From Sarcophilus harrisii (taxonomy: Eukaryota; Chordata; Mammalia; Dasyuromorphia; Dasyuridae): a stretch of 64,000 nt of DNA. Each line of letters begins with the position of its first letter. Within the stretch, counting starts at the first letter, position 1. The stretch lies in the NCBI RefSeq assembly GCF_902635505.1, contig NC_045426.1, positions 332,062,374 through 332,126,373 on the forward strand, read 5' to 3'. The translations under genes were made by a program, and so were the position numbers. This document shows positions 22,401 through 32,809 of the stretch, one piece after another. The notes under the pieces are model-generated. The model worked only from the letters and a program-made list of their open reading frames with translations. It did no database searches and had not been told where the DNA came from.

Positions 22401-22641
22401 TAATATGACACACTCTAGACACAGTATTCTATACTATGACTATAATAATCTATTGTTTGATAAAGCAAAAGACTCCAACTTATGTAAAAAGCACTCACTA
22501 TTTGATAAAAATTGCTGAGAACAGAACAATAGTATGTCAGATACTAGCCATAGACTAACATCTCATACCTCATCACAAAATAAGGTCAAAATTGGTACAT
22601 GATTAGGACTTAAAGAATGGTACCATAAGCAAATTAAGTGA
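19412..22641 (+). mobile_element. LINE-1, spacer plus much of ORF2, truncated at both ends
   Basis: Starts in the ORF1/ORF2 spacer (TAGAGGGAAAGAATGGAGG, AACATACACACTCATTTG). It enters ORF2 near 19855: ITTLNVNGT matches the L1 endonuclease start ITTLNVNGL. It continues through the reverse-transcriptase part ([11 protein letters not shown] at about 21190-21225 and the frame 21312-21596, whose NYRPISLM matches the usual YRPISLM) to AAATAAGGTCAAAATTGGTA near 22580. It stops before the C-terminal zinc-knuckle region and 3' UTR. Frequent stops and frameshifts make it inactive. Confidence 0.88.
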
Positions 22642-23505
22642 TGTAATTGAAATAAAATAAATTATTTATATATAAGCATATATATGAATTGACAGTGTAT
22701 TTTTTGCAAACTTACTTTGAATCTATTTTATAATAGTGTGAAATTTATCATTATTTCAGAACTAATGATATAGTTATTTTCTAGTTTTTTAACTAATTTT
22801 GTGTATTATGATCTTCCTAATAGTGAACCAACCCTACATTCTTAGTATAAATCAAATTCATCATAATGTATATACTCTTTAACATAATATGTAAACATAA
22901 ATATAATAAATATAAAATAATACAATATAGTATAGCAATATAATAACAACCTCTTTATTAAGTTTCTAAAATATTTTCCTTGATATTCATCAAATATTAA
23001 TCTGTGGTTTTCTTTTTATCCTTTACCTTTTCCTGCTATATGTATCAAGCTCGTATTTGTGCCATAGAAAGCATTCTTTAGTTAAGATGATTTCTATCCC
23101 TAGTATAGTCCCAACCACCCCCCAAAAAATAATAACAATGGAGTTAATTGTTCTTTCAATGTTTGATAGAATTCACTAGCAAATCCATTTCGTCATGTAT
23201 ACTTTGGAGATTCATTTTTTACTAGAAATTTTTTGAGATTGGGTTATTAGTGTTGTTGAAATATAATTGGGTAAAATATTTTCCCATAATTTTGTTTCTT
23301 TTTTCTTCATGTATTACTTCTCCTTTTTCATGTATTTTTTATTTTTGATAATTTTGTTTTCCTTTATCAAATTAGTGATTTGTCTACTTTTGTTTTCACA
23401 AAATACTCATACTTTTTATTTATCAATTAAATGGTTTCATTAATTTTGTTTATCACTTCTTTGCTATTGTATTTTTGTTTTTAATTAGTTGATTTAAAAA
23501 AAAAT
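22642..23505 (-). mobile_element. Old LINE-1 ORF2 fragment, minus strand, plus AT-rich sequence
   Basis: 22642-22690 and 22870-22950 are simple AT-rich sequence. 23170-23505 reads as the reverse complement of L1 ORF2 (AGTGATTTGTCTACTTTTG, TTTCATTAATTTTG). It is heavily worn. Family call by resemblance only. Confidence 0.45.
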
Positions 23506-23576
23506 TCTAGAAACACTTCCTAGTTGTGTGACCCTGGGCAAGTCACTTAACCCCAATTGCTTCAGAAAAAAAATTC
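23500..23576 (+). mobile_element. 5'-truncated tRNA-derived SINE with target-site duplication
   Basis: Only the 3' part is present: CACTTCCTAGTTGTGTGACC to CAAGTCACTTAACCCCAATT, then an A-rich tail. Flanked by AAAAATTCTAGAA and AAAAATTCCTAGAA. The first GAAACAC-type join suggests a short 5'-truncated insertion. Confidence 0.8.
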
Positions 23577-23619
23577 CTAGAATGTGATCAGTATTTGTGA
23601 CAAAAACATGAACGAATAT

Positions 23620-24290
23620 ACTTTTGGCTAGCAAGATTGTATTACAGCTATTCCACCTTCCTTATATGACTTTGTCATTGACTTCTTAAAAGCAATCTGT
23701 CCCCCAATGCCCATCTTTTGTGATAATCTCTACTGAGTTAATTTTTGTCCGGGCTCCCTACATCTGGAATCAAATATTATCTTTTCTTTGGGGCATTGAA
23801 AAATCTTCATATCATGGACCATTCCTACCTTTCCTTTGTTCTTATTTTTTTTACTCTCTTCCCATGCACTCTATAAGCTAGCTACCTTGGTGAATTTGCT
23901 ATTCCTCAAACAGAACACTCCATGCCCCCTTTGCACTGACTACTCCCAAAATAAAAAATACTTTTCCTTCTCATCTCTGCAAATTGGTTTTCCTAGCTTC
24001 CTTAGGACAATTCATAACTCATTTTAAGACACCTTAACTGTCTCTTTCTACAGGAAACCTTCCCTAGTCCACACCAATTGCTAATCCATTCCCTCTAAGA
24101 CTTCCCTCCATTTACTTTGAATATAACTTGTATGTAACTAGTTGTTTTCATGTTAGTCTCACCTTTTGAAATGTGAATTCCTTGAAGTCAGGTGATATTT
24201 TTGCTTTTCTTTGAATATCTAGTCTTAATCTCAATGCAGACATAATAAATTCTTAAGATAAATGCTTTTTTGACTTACTGACTAACCTAT
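23620..24290 (+). mobile_element. L2 (CR1-clade) 3' end
   Basis: L2 3' landmarks in order: TCCCTACATCTGGAATC, CCCTTTGCACTGACTACTCC, AGGAAACCTTCCCTAG, TGAATTCCTTGAAGTCAGG and AGACATAATAAATTCTTAAG. Frames in it are not genes. Confidence 0.7.
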
Positions 24291-24454
24291 AGAGTTTTTC
24301 AATTATTAGTGAAAGATAGATGAACATTTACTCCTCAAAAACAAATACAGTATACATCCCTTCCTCTACTATCCTTTCCCTCAATCATATGACCCAAATT
24401 TCATTTCCCAATGATATTGTGAACTTTCCAAATTTAAGGAAAATCTTTGCTGCT

Positions 24455-24695
24455 AAGCTGCTAAATGGTACACTGGGTCGAGAGTCAGGAAGACATCATT
24501 ATGAGTTCTAAAATTCAGATACTTACTAGCTATGTGACACTGGACAAGCCACTTAAATGTCATTTTGCCTGAGTTTCCTCAATTCTAAAATTCAAATAAT
24601 AATAATACCTTTCTTATGGAATTGTTGAGATCAAATGAGATAATATTTGTAAAGCACAGCATCTGGTACTTATTAGATTTCTATATAAATAGTTA
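24455..24695 (+). mobile_element. MIR-like SINE
   Basis: GGTACACTGGGTCGAGAGTC, then CTAGCTATGTGACACTGGAC, CCTGAGTTTCCTCAATTC and AAATGAGATAATATTTGTAA follow the MIR core and 3' part. Confidence 0.75.
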
Positions 24696-24699
24696 TTCT

Positions 24700-25145
24700 C
24701 TTTTGCATATGCAAGCCCTATAAGCTAGTGAGCCAAATGAGTCTAAGGGAAGAGGCAAAGGATCAAGACTGGTCCTCTCTTACACTACAGCAGATAATAA
24801 AAGATGACCACATCTCAAAGAAATGCTTTAAATATAACAAGATATGGATAAATGGGGCCAGAGGTACAGAAACATAAGAAAAAGTATAGATGTCTCTTAA
24901 AACTATAAGAAATACTTAATTGCCCCTACTAAATAAAAAGTTTTTGAAGCTTCAAAGGAACAATGTCTTTGTTAATTTTAGGGTGACTCCTTGTTATCCA
25001 CAACTACCACACAATCTATTATAGTATATGTGTAGTCAAACTACAGAGTAGATATGTAGTCAGGCTTTATTGAATGTAATTGTTGATTGGTTTTTGAAGA
25101 TCAAAACCCAAAATGTAACCTCAGAAATATGTTTATTTGAAAGGG
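24700..25145. other. Intergenic, nothing recognised
   Basis: AT-rich sequence after the MIR. No frame, RNA gene or repeat family recognised by eye. Confidence 0.4.
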
Positions 25146-25149
25146 AATA

Positions 25150-25320
25150 GCATAATAAGTTCTACATAATTATTCCTTAAGGATCAGAAAGTTTTGAACT
25201 CTGGCACATTTCCATGTCAGAACTTTAAATTGCTTCAGGGATAAAAGATGTCCCCTAAGAACAAGTCAAATTGGTTTCCCAGAGTCTGTAGTTGCCTCTT
25301 TTTAAATTGTGAAAAGTGTC
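25150..25320 (+). promoter_or_regulatory. Shared upstream block A, copy before OR gene 3
   Basis: Core ACTTTAAATTGCTTCAGGG at 25221-25239, then TCCCCTAAGAAC at 25251-25262, 4.4 kb before the gene 3 ATG. Upstream flank ATAATAAGTTCTACATAATT matches ATAATAGGTTCTGTATAATT in the gene 4 copy, so homology exceeds 100 bases. TAATTA-type homeodomain sites and an Olf1/EBF-like TCCC half site are present. Promoter or 5'-exon function is inference. Confidence 0.5.
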
Positions 25321-26680
25321 TATTTGGAGGCCAGTGATTCTGGCTGAACCCAGTGGAAAATAAATGGGTCCAACTCTTAAAAAGTAGAAGTCAATTTTCT
25401 TTATCTATTTCCCATTTCTGAATGACAGAATGACATACTTTGCCATTGATAAATATATACATCTAAAAGAAGTGTATCCATTCATATCAAAAGTTAAATT
25501 TGGTGTAATAACTGTGCTCACTGCTATGTCAAAAACACTTTGAAAATGATCTTCATATTTGCCCATCAGGGATGAACATGTGGAAATCCATCATAGGACT
25601 CTTCTAAACAGGAAGAAATCAGTTTTTTGAAACATGGAAAAGTCATCTGATGTCTGGTAAACCCAAGAAGTGAAATAAAATCCTTTATTTAGGCAAATTG
25701 TTACAATGACTACATGCCTACCCATCACTTAATTCTGAATGAGACTCTGGCACCTAATGCTTTTAGGCCAACTCATTTTGGTGGTGGAATTTCCTAATGA
25801 GAAGGGATTTTGTGGGAATGGAAATGAATCTTGGACTCCTCAGGTTATTCAGGTAGAAAGGAGACAAGTGGGAAAAAGACAAAAGGCAAAATAAGAGCAG
25901 TTCCATAAGAAAAGGAAATTTAAAAAAAAAAACATACATGGAGAAAGTGGAGCTGAAATTTGGTCTAGAATGAATTAGTGAATTTTTGATATCAGGCTGC
26001 AACTTCTTGGAAATGATTACAATGTACAAGGATGCCAGATTTGTATCCCTAGCCAAACTGGTTTGATTGTGCAGCAGCAGATAATATGATACATGCTACT
26101 TCACTTAGAACAAAGAAGAAATAAGTTAACAATAATAATAGCAGTAGCAGCAACAATATACATTTATATAGTACTTGTGCCAGACACTTAATTGAAAATA
26201 CCTCATTTTACTCCTATGCTGTGATGATTTCTTTTACATGTGTTCAAAATAGTTTAGAAGAGATAATTAGTTAACACTGACTCATAGTATTTAGATTTTG
26301 AAAAAAAAAAAAACAAACAAACCTGGATTTTATGTCCACTGCTTTGCAGAAAACTGAGGCTTACAGAAGACAACACAGGTAAGTTGGGATTCAAATTGAT
26401 TATTTTATGTCAATCCCCTAACACAGTTCTCGTTACCATATGATGTTTCCTTCATCATAGAAAATAATCTTCAAAGTAATTACAAGGTACAGACTGCTGA
26501 TTATTTCATTGTTAATAAAAGAAGACTGTATGTTTACAGCTGTTGGGTGGAAGTGGAAAATGCATGCTTAGACAACTATTTTGCTATTACCTTCATGATG
26601 GATAGATTTTCACTTTTGTGAGGGAAAAAGACTATTGGGGAGAGGGGAAGGGCCACTTTATCTTTTTGTAGTCTGTGGCA
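25320..26680. other. Intergenic, no gene seen
   Basis: Mostly unassigned. 26110-26235 resembles a worn MIR (ATTTATATAGTACTTGTGCC, CCTCATTTTACTCC). 25440-25600 may match block B weakly (GATAAATATATACAT, GGAAATCCATCATAGG). The 97-residue minus frame at 25763-26056 shows no known motif. Confidence 0.4.
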
Positions 26681-26681
26681 G

Positions 26682-26945
26682 CTAGGTAATGCAGTACATT
26701 GTTAGCCAAGTCTGGAATCAAAAAGACCTGAGTTCAAACATTAGACACTGACTAGCTGTGTAATCCTGTACAAATCACTTAATCCTATTTGCCTCAGTTT
26801 TTTTCATCTATAGAATGAGCTAGAGAAGGAAATTGCAATCCACTCCAGTATCTTTGCCAAAAATGAAACAAAAAACAAAAACAAAAAGCCAAATGGGGTC
26901 ATGAAAAGTTGAACATGACTGAAATGATCAACAATAACAACAAAG
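26682..26945 (+). mobile_element. Long marsupial tRNA-SINE (MAR/MON type)
   Basis: Starts TGGCAGCTAGGTAATGCAG, passes GACCTGAGTTCAAACATTAG, ATGAGCTAGAGAAGGAAATT, CTCCAGTATCTTTGCC and CCAAATGGGGTCATGAAAAG, and ends CTGAAATGATCAACAATAAC. The 3' body distinguishes it from the short SINE type. Family name from memory. Confidence 0.85.
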
Positions 26946-27419
26946 CACACCAGAGCTTCACACTAATACTATTGATTCCAGTATGCACATGACAAGACTG
27001 CAGCTACATTTCCTCATTTATCTCAACACCGAAATGATGGACTCAAGGGCTGGAGTAGAGGTAATGAATGTGAAGGAGTAAAAGGAAGCAGTTAAAAATC
27101 AGACAACACAAAGACTTTCAAAATGTTCATTCAAGATACCTCAAAGCAGAAATGGTGGTAAAATTATTGGGAACTTGAGAGGAAAAGAAATAAGAAGGTC
27201 TAACATGAAGATGAGATTGATCTTGACAAGATGCAGAGATACCTAGTAGTAGCTATTGCAGCAAGAGTTAATAATTCTGGACCATATTCAATCATCATTA
27301 ATTACGTTAGTAAAAGCACAACTTCTGAAATAGATTTTAGAAATCCTAAAAGTCACAAATTACATCTGAAAAAACCATATCCCCCTCAATAGGAATTTAT
27401 GGCCTGCTAAAGATAGAAT

Positions 27420-27690
27420 GTTGCAGGTAGAACATTGGATCTGAAGATTCAAATCCTGAATTCATCACTTACTAATGATATGACTATCTCCAAATCATTT
27501 AACCTATTTTAATTTTGCATCCTTCATCTGTAAAAATGAGGATAATAATATTTAGAATTATAGGTGGTGTGGTACAATGGATATAAAACCAAACTTGGAG
27601 TCAGGAACACCTAGGTTCAAGTCTCCGCTCTAATACAAATAGACTATGTACTAGCCTTTTCACTTAACCACTCAGAGCTCCAAATATCTC
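27420..27690 (+). mobile_element. Two adjacent MIR/tRNA-SINE-like fragments
   Basis: 27425-27560: GAACATTGGATCTGAAGATTC to CATCTGTAAAAATGAGG. 27563-27690: GGTGTGGTACAATGGATATA, GGAGTCAGGAACACCTAGG, CACTTAACCACTCAGAGCTCC. Both are worn and on the + strand. Confidence 0.65.
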
Positions 27691-28890
27691 TGAAGTTATA
27701 ATTACAAAACAAATATTTCCCCATTAATAAAGGAGAACATGGAAGTCAAGACAAGGCAAGTAGAATAGCAATGATGTCCATTGTAGATTCATATGAAGAT
27801 AAAACACTAATCTAAATACTAATCTATAATGCTATTAACAAACATCAGACAAGGTTCTCTATGAGTGATCTTAGAGTACCAACGCAAGAAGCAGCTGATG
27901 GATAACATAATTATAGCAAAACACTTGATTTTAAGACTAGCAGATGCTATTGGAAGGATCAGACAGATGCCACAAGTGAGGAAGTGTACATGAGGGTCTA
28001 GAAAATCATATGATTAAGAATACCATCAGAAAGTTCCCAGACACCAAAGGTACATTCTTACATTTCTTTTCTGCTGCTTTTTACACACTATCATATGAAG
28101 AATGCATAAGGACTCGTGATTATATTTTTTCTTCCATGGAAGACAAAAAAGGTCCACAGGTAAGGTGCTTTCCAGATTAAGATAAAGAAGTCAGAACTCC
28201 ATTAGAGCTCATTTTAGGAAAATGGGACTGAACTAGAAGAAATGGAAGGACATGAAAACAAAAGTTTTCAATTTTTTTTTGCATTTCTTCTCTCTTTTGT
28301 TGCTCTTGTTAAACAGCCAACTTTTTCTCTGTGTCCCTCTTTCTCTCTTCCTCCTTCTCCCTTTCCTCTTTCCTCTTTCCTCTCTTTTCTCTCCTCTCTC
28401 CTCTCTCTCTGTCTCCTTTGAGAAGTATCATATCAAATATCCACAATAGAAAAAATAAAAAAGAAATGAAAATAGGTATTTATTTTCAACCTAAATCCAT
28501 CCTATTTGCCAAAAAGCCTCTGAATCTATATTTTAAGCATAATGTGGAAAGGAGGAAAGAGTTGATTTTTGTGGGAAATTCCCAATATGTGATTGATTCC
28601 ACTCCACTAATGCAGCTTGTGACATCTATAACTTAATAACTCATAGTGTCACACGATCATAGTTCTAGAATTGAAATGAATTTTGCTCTAGTACTATGCA
28701 ATAAAGCTGGCTTTCAAGCTCTGGTCCTGTGTCATTAGATTCAGTGTTTAGATATGTTCCAGATTATTGCCCAAGACAAAACACAAGTTGAGAGTTATAC
28801 TTAGAGGTCCCAAAGTTAGGAAGTATTAAAAGCAAGATGTGAATGCAATTAACCCAGGACTCTCTTTATAGATCAATTATCTTTTAAGAT
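27690..28890. other. Intergenic, no gene seen
   Basis: No recognisable gene. 28330-28420 is a CT-rich microsatellite-like run; frames at 28252-28636 arise from it. A MIR-like scrap lies near 28650-28700. Confidence 0.4.
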
Positions 28891-29042
28891 GTAACTGAAG
28901 GGGTAGCTAGGTGGCAGAGCACCACCCTGAAGTCAGGAGGATCTGGGTTCAAATATAGCCTCAGACATTTAACACGCCCTAGCTGTGTGACCTTGGGCAA
29001 GTCATTTAACCCCAATTGCCTCAGCAAAAAAAAGTAACTGAA
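28891..29042 (+). mobile_element. tRNA-derived SINE with target-site duplication
   Basis: Full-length short SINE at 28900-29033: GGGTAGCTAGGTGGCAGAGC to CCCCAATTGCCTCAGC plus an A run. Flanked by GTAACTGAA on both sides (28891-28899 and 29034-29042). Relatively well preserved, so probably among the younger insertions. Confidence 0.93.
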
Positions 29043-29194
29043 TTATGATCCCATTTTACATGATTCATTTTTATTTGAGTATTTGTTGTAAACTACAAAA
29101 TTTCCTGAAAGTCCTTATTCATTAAATGTCTTTATTGCTTCCCATCTCCTTCTCTGTTTCACAAAGTACATTGACCAAAGGAAAGAAGCCTGAA

Positions 29195-29370
29195 GTGGAA
29201 AGGAAATGGCTTTGGAGTAAGACAAACAAGATTCATATCCCACCTGTGCTGCTGACTACCAGCATTAGTCCACCCTGGGCCTCAGTTTCCTCATCTACAA
29301 AAAAACAGAGTTTGGACTTTATTGTCCCCTGAGATCACTTCCAGCTTTAGTTCTATGAGCTTATGAGCCA
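29195..29370 (+). mobile_element. MIR
   Basis: AATGGCTTTGGAGTAAGACA, CCCTGGGCCTCAGTTTCCTC, then CACTTCCAGCTTTAGTTCTA. Typical MIR order, + strand. Confidence 0.75.
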
Positions 29371-29667
29371 CTCAGCTGTTTAGCAAGTAGAACTCAGTCT
29401 GCCACTCCAGGAAAAAAAAAAGAAGTGGTTGCTGGGAAGAAGTAGCCATTTGATTCTCAGAATTACTTTGTGGAAGAGGATTGCTAATAAAACAAGGTTC
29501 CCTAGAAGTTTGTTTCCGAGCATGATTTATGGAAGAAATAAGACTAAGGACAAAATTTGTCTAGGCAATATAAACTTGATAAATATGTTACTATTTCAAA
29601 AATTTAATTTGGAAAAAGATAAATTACATTTTCACTTATTTCAATTAGATTGATTTCACAGTCTGTG

Positions 29668-29688
29668 TTCTAATATAAAATATCACAG
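29668..29688 (+). promoter_or_regulatory. Candidate splice acceptor before OR gene 3
   Basis: TATCACAG ends at 29688, 16 bases before the ATG, followed by GTAGAAG. Gene 4 has the aligned TCTTACAG followed by GTGGAAG, so the site is conserved. The pyrimidine tract is weak. Confidence 0.5.
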
Positions 29689-29704
29689 GTAGAAGAGAGA
29701 AAAA

Positions 29705-30646
29705 ATGGAAAATCAAAACCAGACATTTGTGACCATGTTTTTTCTTCGTGGTCTAGCTGCTTACCCCATCTTTTACTCTGTTTTTTCTCTTTTGTCCCTT
29801 ATCATGTACATTATGATATTGGTGGGCAATAGTTTCCTCATCACAATCATCATCCTGGACTCTCATCTCCACACCCCCATGTACTTCTTCCTCAGTAACC
29901 TCTCTTTCCTGGATATCTGCTACACATCTTCTTCTGTTCCAATGATAATTGTGAACTTTCTTTCAGATGAAAAATCCATTTCCTTTGTGGGCTGTGGAAC
30001 ACAAATGTTCTTCTCTCTTGCCTTGGGGTCTACAGAGTGTGTGCTCCTCACTGTCATGTCATATGACCGGTATGTGGCCATTTGTAGACCCTTGAGGTAC
30101 CCCATCATCATGAACAAGGAGCTTTGTGGATGGATGGCAGCCAGTTCCTGGATGACAGGTGTGCTAAATTCATTGGTGCAAATAATTCTTGCTCTGCATT
30201 TGCCTTTTTGTGGGAACAATGTCATTGATTATCTTACATGTGAGATCCTGGCCGTGCTAAAATTAGCATGTACAGATATCTCCCTCAATGTAATTATTAT
30301 GGTGATATCAAATGTAATCTTACTCGTTATTCCAGTGTTGCTAATTGTTATCTCTTATGCCTTCATCCTTGTTACAATTCTGAGGATTAATTCTGTAGAG
30401 GGAAGGAAAAAAGCCTTTTCCACTTGTTCAGCCCACCTGACTGTGGTGACTATGTTTTATGGGACCATCCTCTTCATGTACATGAAGCCCAAGTCCAAAG
30501 ATTCCCATGCAACAGATGAGCTGATTGCTCTCTTCTATGCTGTGGTCATTCCCATGCTGAATCCCATCATTTACAGTCTGAGGAACAAGGATGTAAAAGC
30601 TGCTGTGAAAAAGCTAAGTAAAAGCATCTTCTCACAGACAACATGA
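29705..30646 (+). CDS. Olfactory receptor, family 13-like, complete (OR gene 3)
   Basis: Complete 313-residue class II odorant receptor in one exon. NQT glycosylation site at residues 5-7, GN at 41-42 in TM1, [10 protein letters not shown] at 56-65, C97 in TM3, SYDRYVAIC at 119-127. C169, C179 and C189 lie in extracellular loop 2. [16 protein letters not shown] spans the start of TM6 and [12 protein letters not shown] lies in TM7. The start codon (AAAAATGG) sits 16 bases after a candidate splice acceptor. It belongs with gene 4 (about 83% identity, 54 differences counted by eye) and the pseudogene at 43.4 kb, and is more distant from genes 1 and 2. An AATAAA follows at 30683-30688. No disruption seen; probably functional. 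The antisense frame 29920-30225 is a shadow. Ligand unknown. Confidence 0.97.
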   Translation: MENQNQTFVTMFFLRGLAAYPIFYSVFSLLSLIMYIMILVGNSFLITIIILDSHLHTPMYFFLSNLSFLDICYTSSSVPMIIVNFLSDEKSISFVGCGTQMFFSLALGSTECVLLTVMSYDRYVAICRPLRYPIIMNKELCGWMAASSWMTGVLNSLVQIILALHLPFCGNNVIDYLTCEILAVLKLACTDISLNVIIMVISNVILLVIPVLLIVISYAFILVTILRINSVEGRKKAFSTCSAHLTVVTMFYGTILFMYMKPKSKDSHATDELIALFYAVVIPMLNPIIYSLRNKDVKAAVKKLSKSIFSQTT

Positions 30647-30682
30647 AAAGCTGGAAAGCATCAGCCAAATAAGACAAAGTAC

Positions 30683-30688
30683 AATAAA
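30683..30688 (+). promoter_or_regulatory. Candidate polyadenylation signal of OR gene 3
   Basis: AATAAA 37 bases after the stop codon. Close for an OR 3' UTR, so a later signal may be used. Confidence 0.3.
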
Positions 30689-30689
30689 T

Positions 30690-32210
30690 CAAGAGCATTT
30701 ATAATCAATATTTTAAAATCAATGCTTGGTATATGAGTTTGATTCTCTCCTGCCTTGCCCATCTATTACTACTGATATTCATCATCACAGCCAACTCTAG
30801 CAAAGCACAGTCATGGAAATGGGCTGACATCAGAAAAACATAGTTTTCCATGCTAGGTATGCTACCAGAACTGAGAAGGAGGACAACAGACTTCAAGGAA
30901 TATGAAAGAATCACATGGAAATAAGGCAAGCTTCTAATTGGAGAACCCTCTCTATAATCTAGCTGTGCTGTATCCAGTATTTTCTCCCACGTAGATCCTC
31001 TACAAAAATTAGAAGATGCAGTGAACACAGTGCTGAGTTTGAAGTCTCAGAGCCTTTCTCAAAGTCTGGTACTCCCACCAGACAAACATCACATAATACT
31101 TAAACAATCATATAATGTCCTCTGCTCTCAATTTTCTCATTTATAAAAAAAAGATAGAGTAGTTGACTTCTAAGTTTTCCTCCAACATTAGAATGCTGAT
31201 GCTATCTTTCGGATCAGTCACATTAGTCTCATTAGAGCTCATATACACCACACTCATATCTGCCTCTTATAGACACCACTAAGGAGATGGCAGCTAAACA
31301 GCCTGTTGTTTTAGAAGGGAATTTCCCAGTGTACTCCTCACCTCCACCTTCCTCCAATCCTTAAGAATTTTACCCTAAGCTTGATCAAAATCTTGGGCTT
31401 GGCAGAGATGTTGATTTGCACTTGGACTTTACAAGATGTCTTCCACCTTTGGATTTGTGGGGAAAGGAATGGAAGTTTTTATAGTTTGGTTATCCTTTTC
31501 TGTTTAAAAGTTTACTTGTTTTCTTAAGTTGGAAAAAAATTAATATTGATCAACAAATTGCTAAACTCTGTGCTATTGTTTGGATGCAGTAATGTTAGAA
31601 TAGACTTCACCTTGAAGGTGTCTCAGGAAAGAAGATGAAACTAAAATTTCTATTTCTGCCAGAGTGAGATTTCGGGCTAGGAGCTTAGGATTGTTGGAGA
31701 GTATTATTGATTCATTATTACATCTTCCCAGGACAAAGAAAATATAAAAGATTCTCTTTGGGGAAATTATTTAGTTATGTTAGACAGGGCTAATAACTGT
31801 CAAGTAGAATCAATACAGATTTATCCTTACTGAAGATTAATTTTTAAGGAAAAACATTGCTCCAGAGTAGAGGCTGAAAGAATGGCTAGAGAAAAAGTCT
31901 TATCCCAAGAAGGGTAGCCTGAATAGGAAGGGTAGAATCAGAGTAACTGATAACCCAACTCCACTACTCACCAACCCAGCAGACATATACTACCTTACTA
32001 CATAAAGAAGTAGAAATCAGTCCAGATAAGTTGTGACTTTGAGACGGATAGAAGAGTAGAAATTAGCAGAACCAGAATTTGAACCAAGGTCTTCATTCTC
32101 CATTTTCAGAGCTCTTCTCACAGTATTCTCTATGCATCTCTCTATCTATCTGTCTGTCTTTCTCTCCCTCATTTTATCATTTACTCTTGTATCATCTCAA
32201 ACTGTTGTTA
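30690..32210. other. Intergenic, no gene seen
   Basis: No frame with known motifs; the 107-residue minus frame at 30705-31028 is unsupported. A (CTAT/CTGT)n run lies near 32140-32165. The rest is unassigned. Confidence 0.4.
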
Positions 32211-32212
32211 TA

Positions 32213-32808
32213 GACCCTATCAGTAGAGAATGGCTAAATAAGTTATGGTATATGAATGCTGTGGAATATTATTGTTCCATAAGAAAGGATTAGTAGGATG
32301 ATTTCAGAAAGGCCTGGAGAGACTTACAGGAACTATTGCTAAGTGAAGTGAACAGAACCAGGAGATTATTATATACAGCAACAGCAAGATTATATGATGA
32401 TCAATTCTGGTGGACTTGTTTCTTCTCAACAAAGAGATGATTCAGGCCAGTTCCAATGATCTTGTGATGATGAGAGCCATTTACACTCAGAGACAGGATT
32501 GCGGGAACTCAATATGGATCCCAACATAATATTTTTACTTCCTTTATTGTTGTTTGCTTGACTTTTATTTTCTTTCTCATGTTTCTTTCTTTTTATCAAA
32601 TTTTTTCTTGTGAAGCAAGATAATTGCATAACTATGTATGCCTACATTAGATTTACATATTTTACCATGTTTACATATATTGTATTACTTGCTATCTAGG
32701 GGAGGGAGTGGAAAGAAGGGGGAAATTTGAAACAAGGTTTTGCAAGGGTCCATTGTTGAAAAATTATTCTTGTATATGTTTTAAAAATAAAAAGCTCCAA
32801 TAAAAAAG
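32213..32808 (+). mobile_element. 5'-truncated LINE-1 3' end
   Basis: Begins in the ORF2 C terminus (GAGAATGGCTAAATAAGTTA, GGAATATTATTGTTCC, GAACAGAACCAGGAG). It passes the 3' UTR (TCTAGGGGAGGGAGTGG, GAAACAAGGTTTTGCAAGGG) and ends AATAAAAAGCTCC plus AATAAAAAA. Confidence 0.9.
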
Positions 32809-32809
32809 T

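Noticed and set aside
25763-26056. 97-residue minus frame as a gene
   Set aside because: No motif, composition typical of AT-rich intergenic DNA, no paralogue upstream of the other ORs.
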